Positions 6,999 through 15,444 of a stretch of 47,598 nt of DNA are shown piece by piece. A model generated the notes under the pieces. It ran no database searches and had not been told where the DNA came from. It saw only the letters and a list, made by a program, of their open reading frames with translations. Made by a program: the position numbers and the translations under genes. The stretch is from Butyrivibrio sp. M55 (GTDB taxonomy: Bacteria > Bacillota > Clostridia > Lachnospirales > Lachnospiraceae): contig NZ_FPCD01000023.1 of the NCBI RefSeq assembly GCF_900116865.1, positions 1 through 47,598 on the forward strand, given 5' to 3'. Every line of letters starts with the position of its first letter. The stretch's first letter is position 1.

Positions 6999-8528
6999 AT
7001 GAATGAGTATAATGTATTAGATTTTTTGGAGAGCAGCGCTGCAAAATATCCTGATCGAGTAGCTTTTAAGGATAAGGATGAATCTATAAACTATAAGGAT
7101 CTTTTGTTAAGAAGTCAAAAGATTTCTTTTGTTATACGCAAAAATGCGCATATGGAGCCGTTTGAAAAGAACAGACCCGTTGCTGTTTTTATTGACAGAA
7201 ATATAAGGAGTTTGCAGCTTTTTCTTTCGGTTGTATATAGTGGAAATTTTTATGTGCCTATCGATCCGACACTTCCTGTTGAAAGAATGCAGGCTATGTT
7301 GGATACGCTTCAGCCTGTATGTTGCATATCTGCTACAAAAAGAAAACTTCCGATTGAGGCAGAATCTTTTGACTCTTTGCTTGAACAGGCAGAGCAGATA
7401 GACGAATCTTATTGTGAATCAGTTAAAAGAATCAGAGAATTTGCGATTGATACAGATCCCGTATACGCAATCTTTACATCCGGAACAACCGGAATTCCCA
7501 AAAGTGTTATTGTAAGTCACAGAAGTGTCATTGATCTTGTGCATAGATTTGCAGAGAGTTTTCCTTTTCCTGATCAGCCGGTTATGGCAAATCAGGCTCC
7601 GTTTGATTTCGATGTTTCTGTAAAAGATATATATAACAGTCTGAATCTTGGCGGTACCGTAGTTATTGTACCTAAGAGTTATTTTGTTATGCCGGCGGCT
7701 TTGTTCCCTTATTTACAGGAGAACAAGGTTAATGTTCTTATATGGGCGGTTTCGGCACTCAGAATTGTTCAGAATTTTAAGCTGTTCGACGCATGCGTGC
7801 CGGATAGTATTTCTCTTGTAATGTTTTCGGGGGAGATTATGCCGGTAAAATGTCTCAATTACCTGATGGATTACTGGAAAGAGGCAACCTTTGTAAACTT
7901 GTACGGACCTACGGAGATTACCTGTAACTGCAGTAGTTATATAATAAAGGATCGTTTGGAAGATACAGACAGTATTCCCATTGGAAAAAGCTTTGCCAAT
8001 ACGGAGATGTTCCTGATAGATCCCGATACAATGAAAAGAATACGCAAAGCGGGCGAAAAAGGTGAGATATGTGTCAAGGGATCTTGCCTTGCGCTTGGTT
8101 ATTATAGGAATCCTGAGCAAACAGATAAAGCTTTTGTACAGGACCCGGAAGTGACCGCATACAAAGATTTGATGTACAGGACGGGAGATATCGGATATTG
8201 TGATGAATCCGGTAATTTCTATTATGCCGGTCGAAAAGATCATCAGATCAAGCATATGGGTCATCGTATCGAAATGGGCGAGATAGAAACAGTGGTTAAT
8301 GCTATCGATGAGATAAAAATGGCGTGTGCTGTATACAAAGAGGAAAAGGAGATGATATGTCTCTTTTACAGCGCCGATTCAGAATGCGATGATATCATAA
8401 TCAAACAGATCAGAAAGTTCCTGCCTGCCTATATGCTTCCCAATAAGTTCATTTATATGCATGAGCTTCCGATGAATGCGCATGCTAAGATTGACAGAAA
8501 AAAACTCGCGGAACAGGAGATTTTTTAA
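6999..8528 (+). CDS. AMP-forming aminoacyl-carrier-protein ligase (DltA-like adenylation domain)
   Basis: The 509-residue protein is a stand-alone adenylation enzyme. Visible core motifs are the P-loop FTSGTTGIPKS (about residue 158), NLYGPTE (A5), YRTGDIGY (A7), the hinge GRKDHQIKHMGHRIE (A8) and the catalytic lysine in NAHAKIDRKKL near the C-terminus (A10). Length and layout match DltA. Translation most likely starts at 6999, five bases after the carrier stop; an in-frame ATG at 6963 overlaps the carrier gene and has no ribosome site. It activates a carboxylate and loads the neighbouring carrier. Because a decarboxylase leads the operon, the substrate may not be D-alanine. Confidence 0.9.
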   Translation: MNEYNVLDFLESSAAKYPDRVAFKDKDESINYKDLLLRSQKISFVIRKNAHMEPFEKNRPVAVFIDRNIRSLQLFLSVVYSGNFYVPIDPTLPVERMQAMLDTLQPVCCISATKRKLPIEAESFDSLLEQAEQIDESYCESVKRIREFAIDTDPVYAIFTSGTTGIPKSVIVSHRSVIDLVHRFAESFPFPDQPVMANQAPFDFDVSVKDIYNSLNLGGTVVIVPKSYFVMPAALFPYLQENKVNVLIWAVSALRIVQNFKLFDACVPDSISLVMFSGEIMPVKCLNYLMDYWKEATFVNLYGPTEITCNCSSYIIKDRLEDTDSIPIGKSFANTEMFLIDPDTMKRIRKAGEKGEICVKGSCLALGYYRNPEQTDKAFVQDPEVTAYKDLMYRTGDIGYCDESGNFYYAGRKDHQIKHMGHRIEMGEIETVVNAIDEIKMACAVYKEEKEMICLFYSADSECDDIIIKQIRKFLPAYMLPNKFIYMHELPMNAHAKIDRKKLAEQEIF

Positions 8529-8529
8529 A

Positions 8530-10068
8530 ATGGTTTATTCCTTTTCTTTTTTGTTGTTCGTAACCGTGCTATTTTTTGCGTACTACTTTATATTTAGGAA
8601 TCATCAGTGGATTGTGCTTCTGATAGGCAGTCTGGCTTTTTATTTGTATACAGACCTGCGTTTTTCGGTATTTCTGGTTGTTACAACCGTTATGACTTTT
8701 TTTGGTGCAATAAAGTTGGAACAACTTGCAGATTTTCAGAAGAGTAGCATAAAAGAGAATAAAGAGAAATGGACAAAGGAAGAGAAAAAGGCCTTTAAAG
8801 CAACTGTTTCAAAAAAGAAAAGACTTCTTTTAACCTTAATTGCCATCGTTGCTTTTGGAATGCTGATGGTATTTAAGTGCAAAAAATTTCTTCCTTTCAG
8901 TTGGTTGATCCTTCCTCTTGGTATGTCTTTCTATACATTCCAGTCAATTGGTTATCTTATTGACGTCTACAGGGGAGATGTAAAATCAGAACGAAACTTC
9001 TTGCACTACGCACTTTTTGTGTCGTATTTTCCGCAGATTATTCAGGGACCCATTAACAGATTTGATAAATTACATCATCAGTTTTTTGAGAGGCATGATT
9101 TTGATTTTGCACAGATAAGATCGGGCCTGTGGCTCTTTTTGTGGGGACTCTTTAAAAAACTTGTGATAGCGGACAGGCTGGCTTTATTTGTAAATATGGT
9201 CACTGAGCATACCGATGCTCCGGCAGGTTCCATCGTGGTTACGGCGATATTTTTGTTTAATATTGAATTGTATGCCGATTTCTCGGGTGGAATAGATATG
9301 GTTCGCGGTATCTCTGAAATCTTTGGAATAACATTGGCAGAGAATTTTAAGAGACCTTTTTTTGCTACGACAATTGGTGAATATTGGCATAGATGGCATA
9401 TATCTCTCAGTAACTGGATAAGAGATTATGTTTTTTATCCGATAGCACTTTCTAAAAGATATGCAAGTTTTTCTTCAAAGCTTTCAAAAAGAAATACGCA
9501 TTTTGGAAAAACAGTTCCGGCGGGAATGGTTTCCGTATTTACATTTTTGCTGATTGGACTTTGGCATGAATTCAGTATTGCTTATATTGCGTATGGACTT
9601 TGGCATGGTTTTGTCATGGCGAGCGCGCAGATTTTTGAGCCGTTCTTTAGCTTTTTGAATCGTTGCTTTTCTTTGAACAGAGAAAGCTATGCCATGAAGC
9701 TGTTTGGAAGAGCTCGTACCTGGATAATAATTTCAATTGGTGAGATGTTTACTATCACCGGTTCATTCTCGGGCTTCCTAAGGCTCGTTTATCAGATCTT
9801 TCATAATTTTAACTGGTATAGGATCGTTACAGATATTGAGATGTACAGCCTTACTTACAAAGACTTTTTTGTGGTTGGCATTGGCGTGATCATTTGGTAT
9901 GTAGTCAGCGTAAGACAGGAAGAAGGTATGCAGATACGCGAGCATATCGCTGCTCAGCCTTGGCTTTTCAGATATTTGCTCACCGCAGGTGTTATAATGA
10001 TAACTTTGATCTTTGGAGTTTACGGATCATCATATAATGCTGCTGACTTCATTTATGGAGGTTTTTAA
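8530..10068 (+). CDS. MBOAT-family O-acyltransferase (DltB/AlgI-like)
   Basis: The 512-residue polytopic membrane protein has about ten hydrophobic segments. It carries the MBOAT signatures EYWHRWHISLSNWIRDYVFYP (about 285-305) and LIGLWHEFSIAYIAYGLWHG (about 340-360), whose conserved His residues are the catalytic ones in this family. The start at 8530 directly follows the ligase stop (8526-8528), so the genes are translationally coupled; the 18 extra in-frame codons upstream lie inside the ligase gene. It probably moves the acyl group from the carrier across the membrane onto a surface polymer. Confidence 0.92.
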   Translation: MVYSFSFLLFVTVLFFAYYFIFRNHQWIVLLIGSLAFYLYTDLRFSVFLVVTTVMTFFGAIKLEQLADFQKSSIKENKEKWTKEEKKAFKATVSKKKRLLLTLIAIVAFGMLMVFKCKKFLPFSWLILPLGMSFYTFQSIGYLIDVYRGDVKSERNFLHYALFVSYFPQIIQGPINRFDKLHHQFFERHDFDFAQIRSGLWLFLWGLFKKLVIADRLALFVNMVTEHTDAPAGSIVVTAIFLFNIELYADFSGGIDMVRGISEIFGITLAENFKRPFFATTIGEYWHRWHISLSNWIRDYVFYPIALSKRYASFSSKLSKRNTHFGKTVPAGMVSVFTFLLIGLWHEFSIAYIAYGLWHGFVMASAQIFEPFFSFLNRCFSLNRESYAMKLFGRARTWIIISIGEMFTITGSFSGFLRLVYQIFHNFNWYRIVTDIEMYSLTYKDFFVVGIGVIIWYVVSVRQEEGMQIREHIAAQPWLFRYLLTAGVIMITLIFGVYGSSYNAADFIYGGF

Positions 10069-10072
10069 AAAT

Positions 10073-11095
10073 ATGAAATCAAAATCGTTAAAGACTTTTG
10101 TACAAGTAGTGGTGGGAGTACTGCTATTTGCGATGATGGTCTTATATGCATCAAAGGTTCTCGAGAGAAAAGACGCTTATGTAAAGTATGAAGCTTTTTT
10201 CAGAGAGAAAAATGATTTTGATGTTTTATTTTTTGGAAGCAGTAACATGCAGCTTATGGTGAATCCGCTTCAACTATGGAATGAGTGTGGTATTACTTCG
10301 TACAATTTTGGAAATACTTCCGAAAGATTACCTGTGACATATTGGACAATAAAGAACGCGCTTGAATATACAAGTCCCAAAGTGGTTGTCATTGAAATCA
10401 GCCAATATGGACAAGAGGAAAAATATAAAGATATGTACAGTGTACATCTTGCGTGGGACAGATTTCCGATTTCTTTAACAAAAATAAAAGCGGTTTATGA
10501 TGTACTTAGTCCTTCGGATCCGAGATATGAACTTTTATTTGATATGATTCTTTATCATGACAGATGGAAAGAGTTGACGCCGGCAGATTTTTCAAAAGAT
10601 TATTCAAAATCTATGGGATATGCCACAAGTCATGAGTATACAGCTTTTGAGAGGCCTGAATATGAATTTCGTATAGACGAAGCTGCTCCGAAGACGGAAG
10701 GTGTTATGTACTTGGAAAAAACTGTGGAGGAACTTCAGGAAAAAGGTATACAGGTAGTATTTGTTCATTCACCTGAAGTAAACACCGAAGAGAAGCAGGC
10801 AAGGATAAATGCGGCATCTGTTACAGCTGAGAAATACAATGTTCCTTTTATTGATTTTACTGTTATGAAAGATTCTGTGGTTGATTATGCAACAGACCTG
10901 TCGGATGCAGATCATGCGAACATACAAGGGGCAACCAAGCTGACTCATTATATAGGGGAATACCTTATGAGTAACTATGACCTCAAAAGTCATGCGGGAG
11001 ATGCGTCTTATAAGGAATGGGATACTTTTTATGAAGAGTATAGAGCTGAAAATGACGGAGTTCCTATGACTGTGAAAGAGGAAGAAGAGGAATAA
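10073..11095 (+). CDS. Membrane-anchored SGNH-hydrolase-like protein (DltD/AlgX role)
   Basis: The 340-residue protein has one N-terminal membrane anchor (about residues 9-26) and an extracytoplasmic SGNH-type domain. The nucleophile block is FFGSSNMQL (Ser near 55). The Asp/His block is DADHANIQG near residue 280. The C-terminus ends in an acidic tail. A GGAGG site inside the end of the MBOAT gene leads to the ATG at 10073. It is the last gene of the operon and probably completes the acyl transfer on the outside, as DltD does for teichoic acid. Confidence 0.85.
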   Translation: MKSKSLKTFVQVVVGVLLFAMMVLYASKVLERKDAYVKYEAFFREKNDFDVLFFGSSNMQLMVNPLQLWNECGITSYNFGNTSERLPVTYWTIKNALEYTSPKVVVIEISQYGQEEKYKDMYSVHLAWDRFPISLTKIKAVYDVLSPSDPRYELLFDMILYHDRWKELTPADFSKDYSKSMGYATSHEYTAFERPEYEFRIDEAAPKTEGVMYLEKTVEELQEKGIQVVFVHSPEVNTEEKQARINAASVTAEKYNVPFIDFTVMKDSVVDYATDLSDADHANIQGATKLTHYIGEYLMSNYDLKSHAGDASYKEWDTFYEEYRAENDGVPMTVKEEEEE

Positions 11096-11116
11096 AGCAT
11101 ATAGCTAAATAGATTT

Positions 11117-11160
11117 GTGGGCAGATTATGTAGATGACATAACCTGCCCACTTTTTATAT
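11117..11160. terminator. Terminator between convergent genes
   Basis: GTGGGCAG...ATTATGT pairs with ACATAA...CTGCCCAC (11117-11151, one bulge) and is followed by TTTTTATAT on the plus strand. It ends the dlt-like operon and may also serve the flotillin gene from the other side. Confidence 0.85.
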
Positions 11161-11161
11161 A

Positions 11162-12727
11162 TTACTTATCGCTGTCTTTCTTAGGTGTTGCCTTAATTTC
11201 GACATCGTTAAGTCCGGTGATGTTTACGTTCTTATTGACTTTGGCATCATATGTACCGGCTTTCATGATCTCTGAGAAATCAACGCCTGTTGCTTCTGAC
11301 ATTGTGTCAAAAACCTGCTTCATTACTACGGGCATGTTGCCGGAAATCTGGCTTGCGCCGTTTGATCCGTCGCCTGTTCCGTAGATGTTGATCTTGTCAA
11401 TCTGTGAAAGAGGCTTAGCAATTTCAGCAGCCATCTGAGGCATGATCTTGATCATCATTTCAGCCATAGCAGCGCCGTTGTACTTCTTGTAGGCTTCAGC
11501 TTTTTTCTCCATTGCTTCGGCTTCGGCAAGACCTTGTGCCTTGATGCTTTCAGCTTCGGCTCTACCTTTTGCGGCGATACCTGCGGCTTCTGCGTCGTAC
11601 TTAGCCTTGATACCTGCAGCTTCCTGCTCGGCAGCGTACTTCATTGCTTCAGCTTTTGCTTTCTGAGCCTCAGCTTCTTTTTCCTGCTCGTACTTACGAG
11701 CCTCAGCTTCGCGCTGTCTCTGGATGAGCTTTGCTTCAGCGTCTTTCTCTGCACGATACTTGTCGGCATCGGCTTTTTTCTCAATCTCAGCGGCAAGTTC
11801 CTGCTGTTTTACAAGAACTTCTTTCTGCTTAAGTTCAGCTTCGCGTTCAACCTTGGCAATCTCAGCATTAACTGTGGCTGCCTGGATTGTCTTTTGCTGT
11901 TCCTGATTCTGAATCTCATATGCAGCATCGGCTTCAGCCTGTGCTGTGTCGGCCTGCTTCTTAAGAGCGGCTTTCTTTATGTCAAGTTCGTTGTTCTTCT
12001 GTGCAATCTCGGTCTGAGCGGCAACTTTTGCATCGTTGGATGCTCTGTCGGCTTCTGCCTGAGCGATTGCTACGTCTCTGTCGGCCTGTGCCTTTGCGAT
12101 AGCAGCATCTTTTTTGATCCTTGCTGTGTTGTCAGCACCGAGATCTCTGATAAGGCCGTTCTCATCGGTTACGTTCTGGATGTTGCAGGATATAATCTCG
12201 ATACCGAGCTTATCCATGTCCTTTGAAGCTTTGAGCATAACCTGATCTGAGAATGAATCTCTGTCGGTGTTGATCGTGCGAAGATCGAGAGTACCGATGA
12301 TCTCACGCATGTTACCCTGAAGGGAATCTTTAAGTTCCTGTGCAATCTGCGCGGGAGCCTTGTTAAGGAAGTTCTTTGAAGCAAGAAGGATTCCTTTTAC
12401 CTTTACAGGTGAGTCCTCAGTACCGATGTTGATGATCCTGTCTGTTGCGATACGAACCTTTGCAACGGCGTCAACGTCAACATTGATAAAGTCGTTTGTA
12501 GGAACGGATTGTTCAGTTTTTATATCTACGGTCATCTGTCCGAGGTAGAGTTTATCGACTCTTTCGAAGAAAGGAATCTTAACCCCGGCTCTTCCTATAA
12601 GGATTCTGGGTTCTTTGCGAAGACCGGAAATGATAAATGCCTGATCCGGAGGAGCCTTCACATAACCCATAGCAAAAATAAGTATTACAACCAAAGCTGT
12701 AATTGCAGCGCCAATAATAGCTGTCAT
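11162..12727 (-). CDS. floT: Flotillin-like SPFH protein
   Basis: The 521-residue protein has an N-terminal membrane segment (about 4-20), an SPFH/PHB domain (about 25-200, including the QSVPTNDFINVDVDAVAKV strand pattern) and a long Ala/Glu/Lys coiled coil (about 205-440) with the repeated EA-rich heptads typical of flotillins. The C-terminal 80 residues are less charged and contain the oligomerisation-type region. Length and layout match FloT/YuaG. It organises membrane microdomains and cell-envelope enzymes in Firmicutes. A GGAGGAG ribosome site precedes the ATG. It is transcribed alone and converges on the dlt-like operon. Confidence 0.93.
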   Translation of the reverse strand: MTAIIGAAITALVVILIFAMGYVKAPPDQAFIISGLRKEPRILIGRAGVKIPFFERVDKLYLGQMTVDIKTEQSVPTNDFINVDVDAVAKVRIATDRIINIGTEDSPVKVKGILLASKNFLNKAPAQIAQELKDSLQGNMREIIGTLDLRTINTDRDSFSDQVMLKASKDMDKLGIEIISCNIQNVTDENGLIRDLGADNTARIKKDAAIAKAQADRDVAIAQAEADRASNDAKVAAQTEIAQKNNELDIKKAALKKQADTAQAEADAAYEIQNQEQQKTIQAATVNAEIAKVEREAELKQKEVLVKQQELAAEIEKKADADKYRAEKDAEAKLIQRQREAEARKYEQEKEAEAQKAKAEAMKYAAEQEAAGIKAKYDAEAAGIAAKGRAEAESIKAQGLAEAEAMEKKAEAYKKYNGAAMAEMMIKIMPQMAAEIAKPLSQIDKINIYGTGDGSNGASQISGNMPVVMKQVFDTMSEATGVDFSEIMKAGTYDAKVNKNVNITGLNDVEIKATPKKDSDK

Positions 12728-12743
12728 AGTTCTCCTCCATTCT

Positions 12744-12761
12744 GACTGAGAATGCTCAGTC
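12744..12761 (-). promoter_or_regulatory. Hairpin in the flotillin 5' leader
   Basis: A perfect 7-bp inverted repeat GACTGAG/CTCAGTC with a 4-base loop lies 17 bases upstream of the start codon, just ahead of the ribosome site. It could affect mRNA stability or translation. Confidence 0.45.
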
Positions 12762-12936
12762 GCGGGTACATCCTTTGTTTTAAACGATATTCGTTTGTCT
12801 GATGTACGTGATTGATTTGTTATGCATTTAATATAATCTATGGCGCATCCCTGATAAATGCTGACTTTGAGGGAATATTACCGTCTATTTTGTAAAAAAA
12901 GCGAATTAGAAATTTTACGGGATTGAAGATTTGTTG

Positions 12937-12965
12937 TTGACACAGAAAAATTCGACAATTATAAT
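12937..12965 (+). promoter_or_regulatory. Consensus promoter of the leader-peptide/GNAT unit
   Basis: A perfect -35 TTGACA (12937-12942), 17-base spacer and perfect -10 TATAAT (12960-12965) are visible. Transcription should start near 12972. Confidence 0.9.
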
Positions 12966-12993
12966 CAGTACTAATAATTTTCAGAAAGAAGAT

Positions 12994-13116
12994 ATGGATA
13001 TGAGAGAATTTATGCTCATCAATAATAATACTAATACCAACCCCAATCCCGTGACCAATAATCAGGGGACTATTAGTGTTATATTTGATGAGGTTTTTCG
13101 GATAAGTCATATCTGA
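12994..13116 (+). CDS. Leader peptide, Asn/Thr/Pro-rich (40 aa)
   Basis: A short ORF begins 22 bases after the predicted transcription start, behind a weak AGAAAGAAG ribosome site. After MDMREFMLI it reads NNNTNTNPNPVTNN, with eight Asn, three Thr and two Pro codons in 14, then an ordinary tail to the stop. Its RNA contains two of the four pairing segments of the attenuator described separately, so it most likely acts as a ribosome-stalling sensor rather than as a protein. Confidence 0.7.
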   Translation: MDMREFMLINNNTNTNPNPVTNNQGTISVIFDEVFRISHI

Positions 13117-13189
13117 AATAAAAAAAGAAATTAAAGAGATAATAAGAGCCTCATCAAGCTGGAAAAACTTGGTGAGGTTCTATTTTTTT
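13015..13189 (+). promoter_or_regulatory. Leader-peptide transcription attenuator with 1:2, 2:3 and 3:4 pairings
   Basis: Segment 1 is CTCATCAA (13015-13022). Segment 2 is TTGATGAGG (13085-13093). Segment 3 is CCTCATCAAG (13149-13158). Segment 4 is CTTGGTGAGG (13168-13177), followed by T7. Segment 2 can pair with 1 (8 bp) or with 3 (9 bp). Segment 3 with 4 makes the terminator (9 of 10 pairs). A ribosome stalled on the Asn run would mask segment 1, free segment 2 and prevent termination. Confidence 0.75.
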
Positions 13190-13211
13190 ACAAAAAAGGA
13201 GGAGAATTGTT

Positions 13212-13736
13212 ATGGAACTAATAAGAGTGCAGGATTCGGATTACAGGAAGGCGTATGAGCTGTATATGACTTTCGATGAGGATGAGAACGGCTTTGTCAA
13301 CAGCGTTTACGGCTATGATTATGACAGGTTTCTTGAATGGATCGAGATGAAAAGAAACTGGTCGCTGGGCAAAGAGCTTCCAGAAGGCTATGTGGCTGAT
13401 ACAGCTTTTGTGCTTTCGGTTGACGGGGAGTATGTCGGCGTCTTTAACTTAAGGCATTATCTGAATGACTTCCTAAGAAACGGTCCGGGCCACATCGGCT
13501 ATGGCATATCCAAGAAATATAGAAGAAAAGGATATGCTACGGCAGGGCTTAAACTTGCACTTGGAAAGGCGAGAGAATTCGGGATTCATGAAGCTTATCT
13601 TTCTGTAAACAAGGATAACATCGGAAGTTTAAAGGCACAGCTGAATAACGGGGCATATATTCACCATGAGGATGATACTCAGTATTTCACAAGGATAAAT
13701 GCGATAAGCGAGTCTGACAGCAGGGAAAAATTGTAA
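13212..13736 (+). CDS. GNAT-family N-acetyltransferase
   Basis: The 174-residue protein shows a clear GNAT core: the strand YVGVFNLRH, then HIGYGISKKYRRKGYATAGLKLAL (about 95-118), which is the acetyl-CoA pyrophosphate-binding R/Q-x-x-G-x-G/A motif, and the C-terminal SLKAQLNNGAYIHHEDD. An AAGGAGGAG site precedes the ATG by 8 bases. It lies directly downstream of the attenuator terminator, so its expression should depend on antitermination. The last 12 residues are not typical of the family and overlap the likely true 5' end of the following methyltransferase. The substrate is unknown. Confidence 0.85.
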   Translation: MELIRVQDSDYRKAYELYMTFDEDENGFVNSVYGYDYDRFLEWIEMKRNWSLGKELPEGYVADTAFVLSVDGEYVGVFNLRHYLNDFLRNGPGHIGYGISKKYRRKGYATAGLKLALGKAREFGIHEAYLSVNKDNIGSLKAQLNNGAYIHHEDDTQYFTRINAISESDSREKL

Positions 13737-13813
13737 GTGACTATTACAACCAGACAGATGAGGATGGCAGGCTTGATGAAACAAGACACGGACAGCTTGA
13801 GTATGCGACAACA

Positions 13814-14506
13814 ATGCACTATATTCACAGATTTGCGGATTTAGATAAAAAGTCTAAGATTCTTGAAGTCGGCGCGGCAACGGGAAGATATTCAATAGCA
13901 CTTGCAAAAGAAGGCTTTGATGTTACAGCTGTAGATCTTGTTGAAAAGAACATTGAGATATTAAAGAAAAACAGCGAGGGAATCAAAAACATTCATCCTA
14001 TGCTTGGCGATGCGACTAAACTTACAGATCTTGAAGATGACAGCTTTGATGTGACGATGATTCTCGGACCTATGTATCATCTGTACGACAGGGAAGATGT
14101 GGACAAAGCTATAGATGAGGCAATCAGGGTAACAAAGCCCGGCGGAACAATAATGTTTGCCTTTATTTCGGTTTTTGCGTTCGCGTATGCAAACCACCTG
14201 GACGGAAACTGGAAGAACGGGGAAAAAGAGAACTTTACGGAGGACTATAAAGTAAGGCATTTTAAAGAGCAGATGTTTACGGGCTATGATGTTACGGAGT
14301 TTGAAGATCTTTTTACCGGAAAGAAAACAGAATATATCACGACAACCGGAGTTGACGGATTTATTCTTGCTATGGAGAAGAGCTCTGAATTTGAAATGTC
14401 AGATGAGGACTTTGAGTCGCTTAAAAAGTGGTATCTGGCGTTTTCGGAGAAAAGAGAACTTCTTGGAAGTTCGACGCATCTTCTGTATATTTGCAGGAAG
14501 AAGTAA
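13814..14506 (+). CDS. Class I SAM-dependent methyltransferase
   Basis: From the first ATG the protein has 230 residues. The SAM-binding motif I is ILEVGAATGRYSIALA (about 15-30), motif II includes VTAVDLVEKNIE, and motif III/IV is DDSFDVTMILGPMYHL followed by VTKPGG. The same frame is open back to 13718 and the added residues (SDYYNQTDEDGRLDETRHGQ, ahead of the ATG) look like the normal N-terminus of this family. That extension has no ATG, GTG or TTG start. Translation may begin at ATT (13730), or arrive by a -1 shift from the acetyltransferase, whose stop is at 13734-13736. The methyl acceptor is unknown. Confidence 0.85.
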   Translation: MHYIHRFADLDKKSKILEVGAATGRYSIALAKEGFDVTAVDLVEKNIEILKKNSEGIKNIHPMLGDATKLTDLEDDSFDVTMILGPMYHLYDREDVDKAIDEAIRVTKPGGTIMFAFISVFAFAYANHLDGNWKNGEKENFTEDYKVRHFKEQMFTGYDVTEFEDLFTGKKTEYITTTGVDGFILAMEKSSEFEMSDEDFESLKKWYLAFSEKRELLGSSTHLLYICRKK

Positions 14507-14546
14507 TAAAACTTTTATAAAAAAGCACTTATTTCTGCGCTTTCTT

Positions 14547-14575
14547 GTGACAATGTGCATTATTTAGTTTATAAT
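14547..14575 (+). promoter_or_regulatory. Promoter of the sugar transferase gene
   Basis: GTGACA (14547-14552), a 17-base spacer and a perfect TATAAT (14570-14575) are visible. The leader to the start codon at 14738 is about 155 bases. It contains an AT-rich inverted repeat (AATTATTT/AAATAATT, about 14617-14655) and no recognised riboswitch. Confidence 0.7.
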
Positions 14576-14737
14576 AAAGTTGTTGATGATAAAGGTAACA
14601 ACGACTACTGTGCTAAAATTATTTAAAAAATACGCAAATTTTCTATAAAATAATTATGCCTTTATGCCGATACATCAATTGGGTACATATACTGATGGTA
14701 ATTGTTCCTTATAAACAAAGTCACGAGAGGGGACGAT

Positions 14738-15439
14738 ATGGCGAGAACTAATGTAGTTACGGCTGACAGAGTCGTAAATTTCAAAGGCAGAAAGATTATT
14801 GAGCTAAACTATTGGGAGATTTACGATCACAAAGCAAATATCTATAAGTGGGTCAAAAGAGCTTTTGATGTGGTAGCTGCATGCGTGGCGCTTATTTTAC
14901 TGTCTCCGGTTTTCCTTTTAACTGCAATTGCTATTTTCGTTGAAGACGGAGGTCCGATTTTCTTTACCCAGCAAAGAGCAGGTAAAGATATGAAGAGCTT
15001 TACGATTTATAAATTTAGAAGTATGTACAAGAATGCAGAAGATTTGTTTGAGAAGATGCAGGAACAGAACGAGCAGACGGGACATGCTTTTAAGATTAAA
15101 GACGATCCGAGAGTAACTCACGTTGGAAAATTCATAAGAAGATATTCAATCGATGAGTTGCCTCAGCTGTTTAATATAATCAAGGGCGATATGAGTGTTG
15201 TAGGCCCAAGGCCGATTCTCTACGAGCAGATGGAAGAGTGCAACGCTTATGAAAAGCAGAGGCTCATCGTTAAGCCCGGTCTTACCTGTTATTGGCAGGT
15301 GTGCGGCAGAGCCAAGATTAAGTGGGATCAATGGGTAGAGCTTGATCTTAAATATATTCAGGACATGAGTATAAAGAAAGATATAGAGCTTATCATCAGA
15401 ACATTCCCCGCGGTATTCGGACAGGACGGAGCATATTAA
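14738..15439 (+). CDS. Undecaprenyl-phosphate sugar phosphotransferase (bacterial sugar transferase)
   Basis: The 233-residue protein starts polysaccharide or glycan synthesis by moving a sugar-1-phosphate onto undecaprenyl phosphate at the inner membrane face. An amphipathic N-terminus leads into one membrane hairpin (about 48-70). The catalytic domain of PF02397 follows, with KFRSMYKNAE, DDPRVTHVGKFIRRYSIDELPQ and GDMSVVGPRP, then KPGLTCYWQVCGR. The start at 14738 follows GAGAGGGGAC. It lacks the four-helix N-terminal module of WcaJ, so it is the short PglC-like form. It lies 6 kb from the exopolysaccharide operon and may provide its lipid-linked first sugar. Confidence 0.93.
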   Translation: MARTNVVTADRVVNFKGRKIIELNYWEIYDHKANIYKWVKRAFDVVAACVALILLSPVFLLTAIAIFVEDGGPIFFTQQRAGKDMKSFTIYKFRSMYKNAEDLFEKMQEQNEQTGHAFKIKDDPRVTHVGKFIRRYSIDELPQLFNIIKGDMSVVGPRPILYEQMEECNAYEKQRLIVKPGLTCYWQVCGRAKIKWDQWVELDLKYIQDMSIKKDIELIIRTFPAVFGQDGAY

Positions 15440-15444
15440 AAATC

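Noticed and set aside
11534..12226. A 230-codon plus-strand ORF opposite the flotillin gene, rich in Cys, Leu, Phe and Ser.
   Set aside because: It is the antisense image of the Ala/Glu/Lys coiled coil. There is no ribosome site, and the flotillin frame explains the region fully.
12931..13116. A longer version of the leader ORF starting with TTG at 12931.
   Set aside because: Its start lies inside the -35/-10 promoter, upstream of the predicted transcription start. The ATG at 12994 is the usable start.
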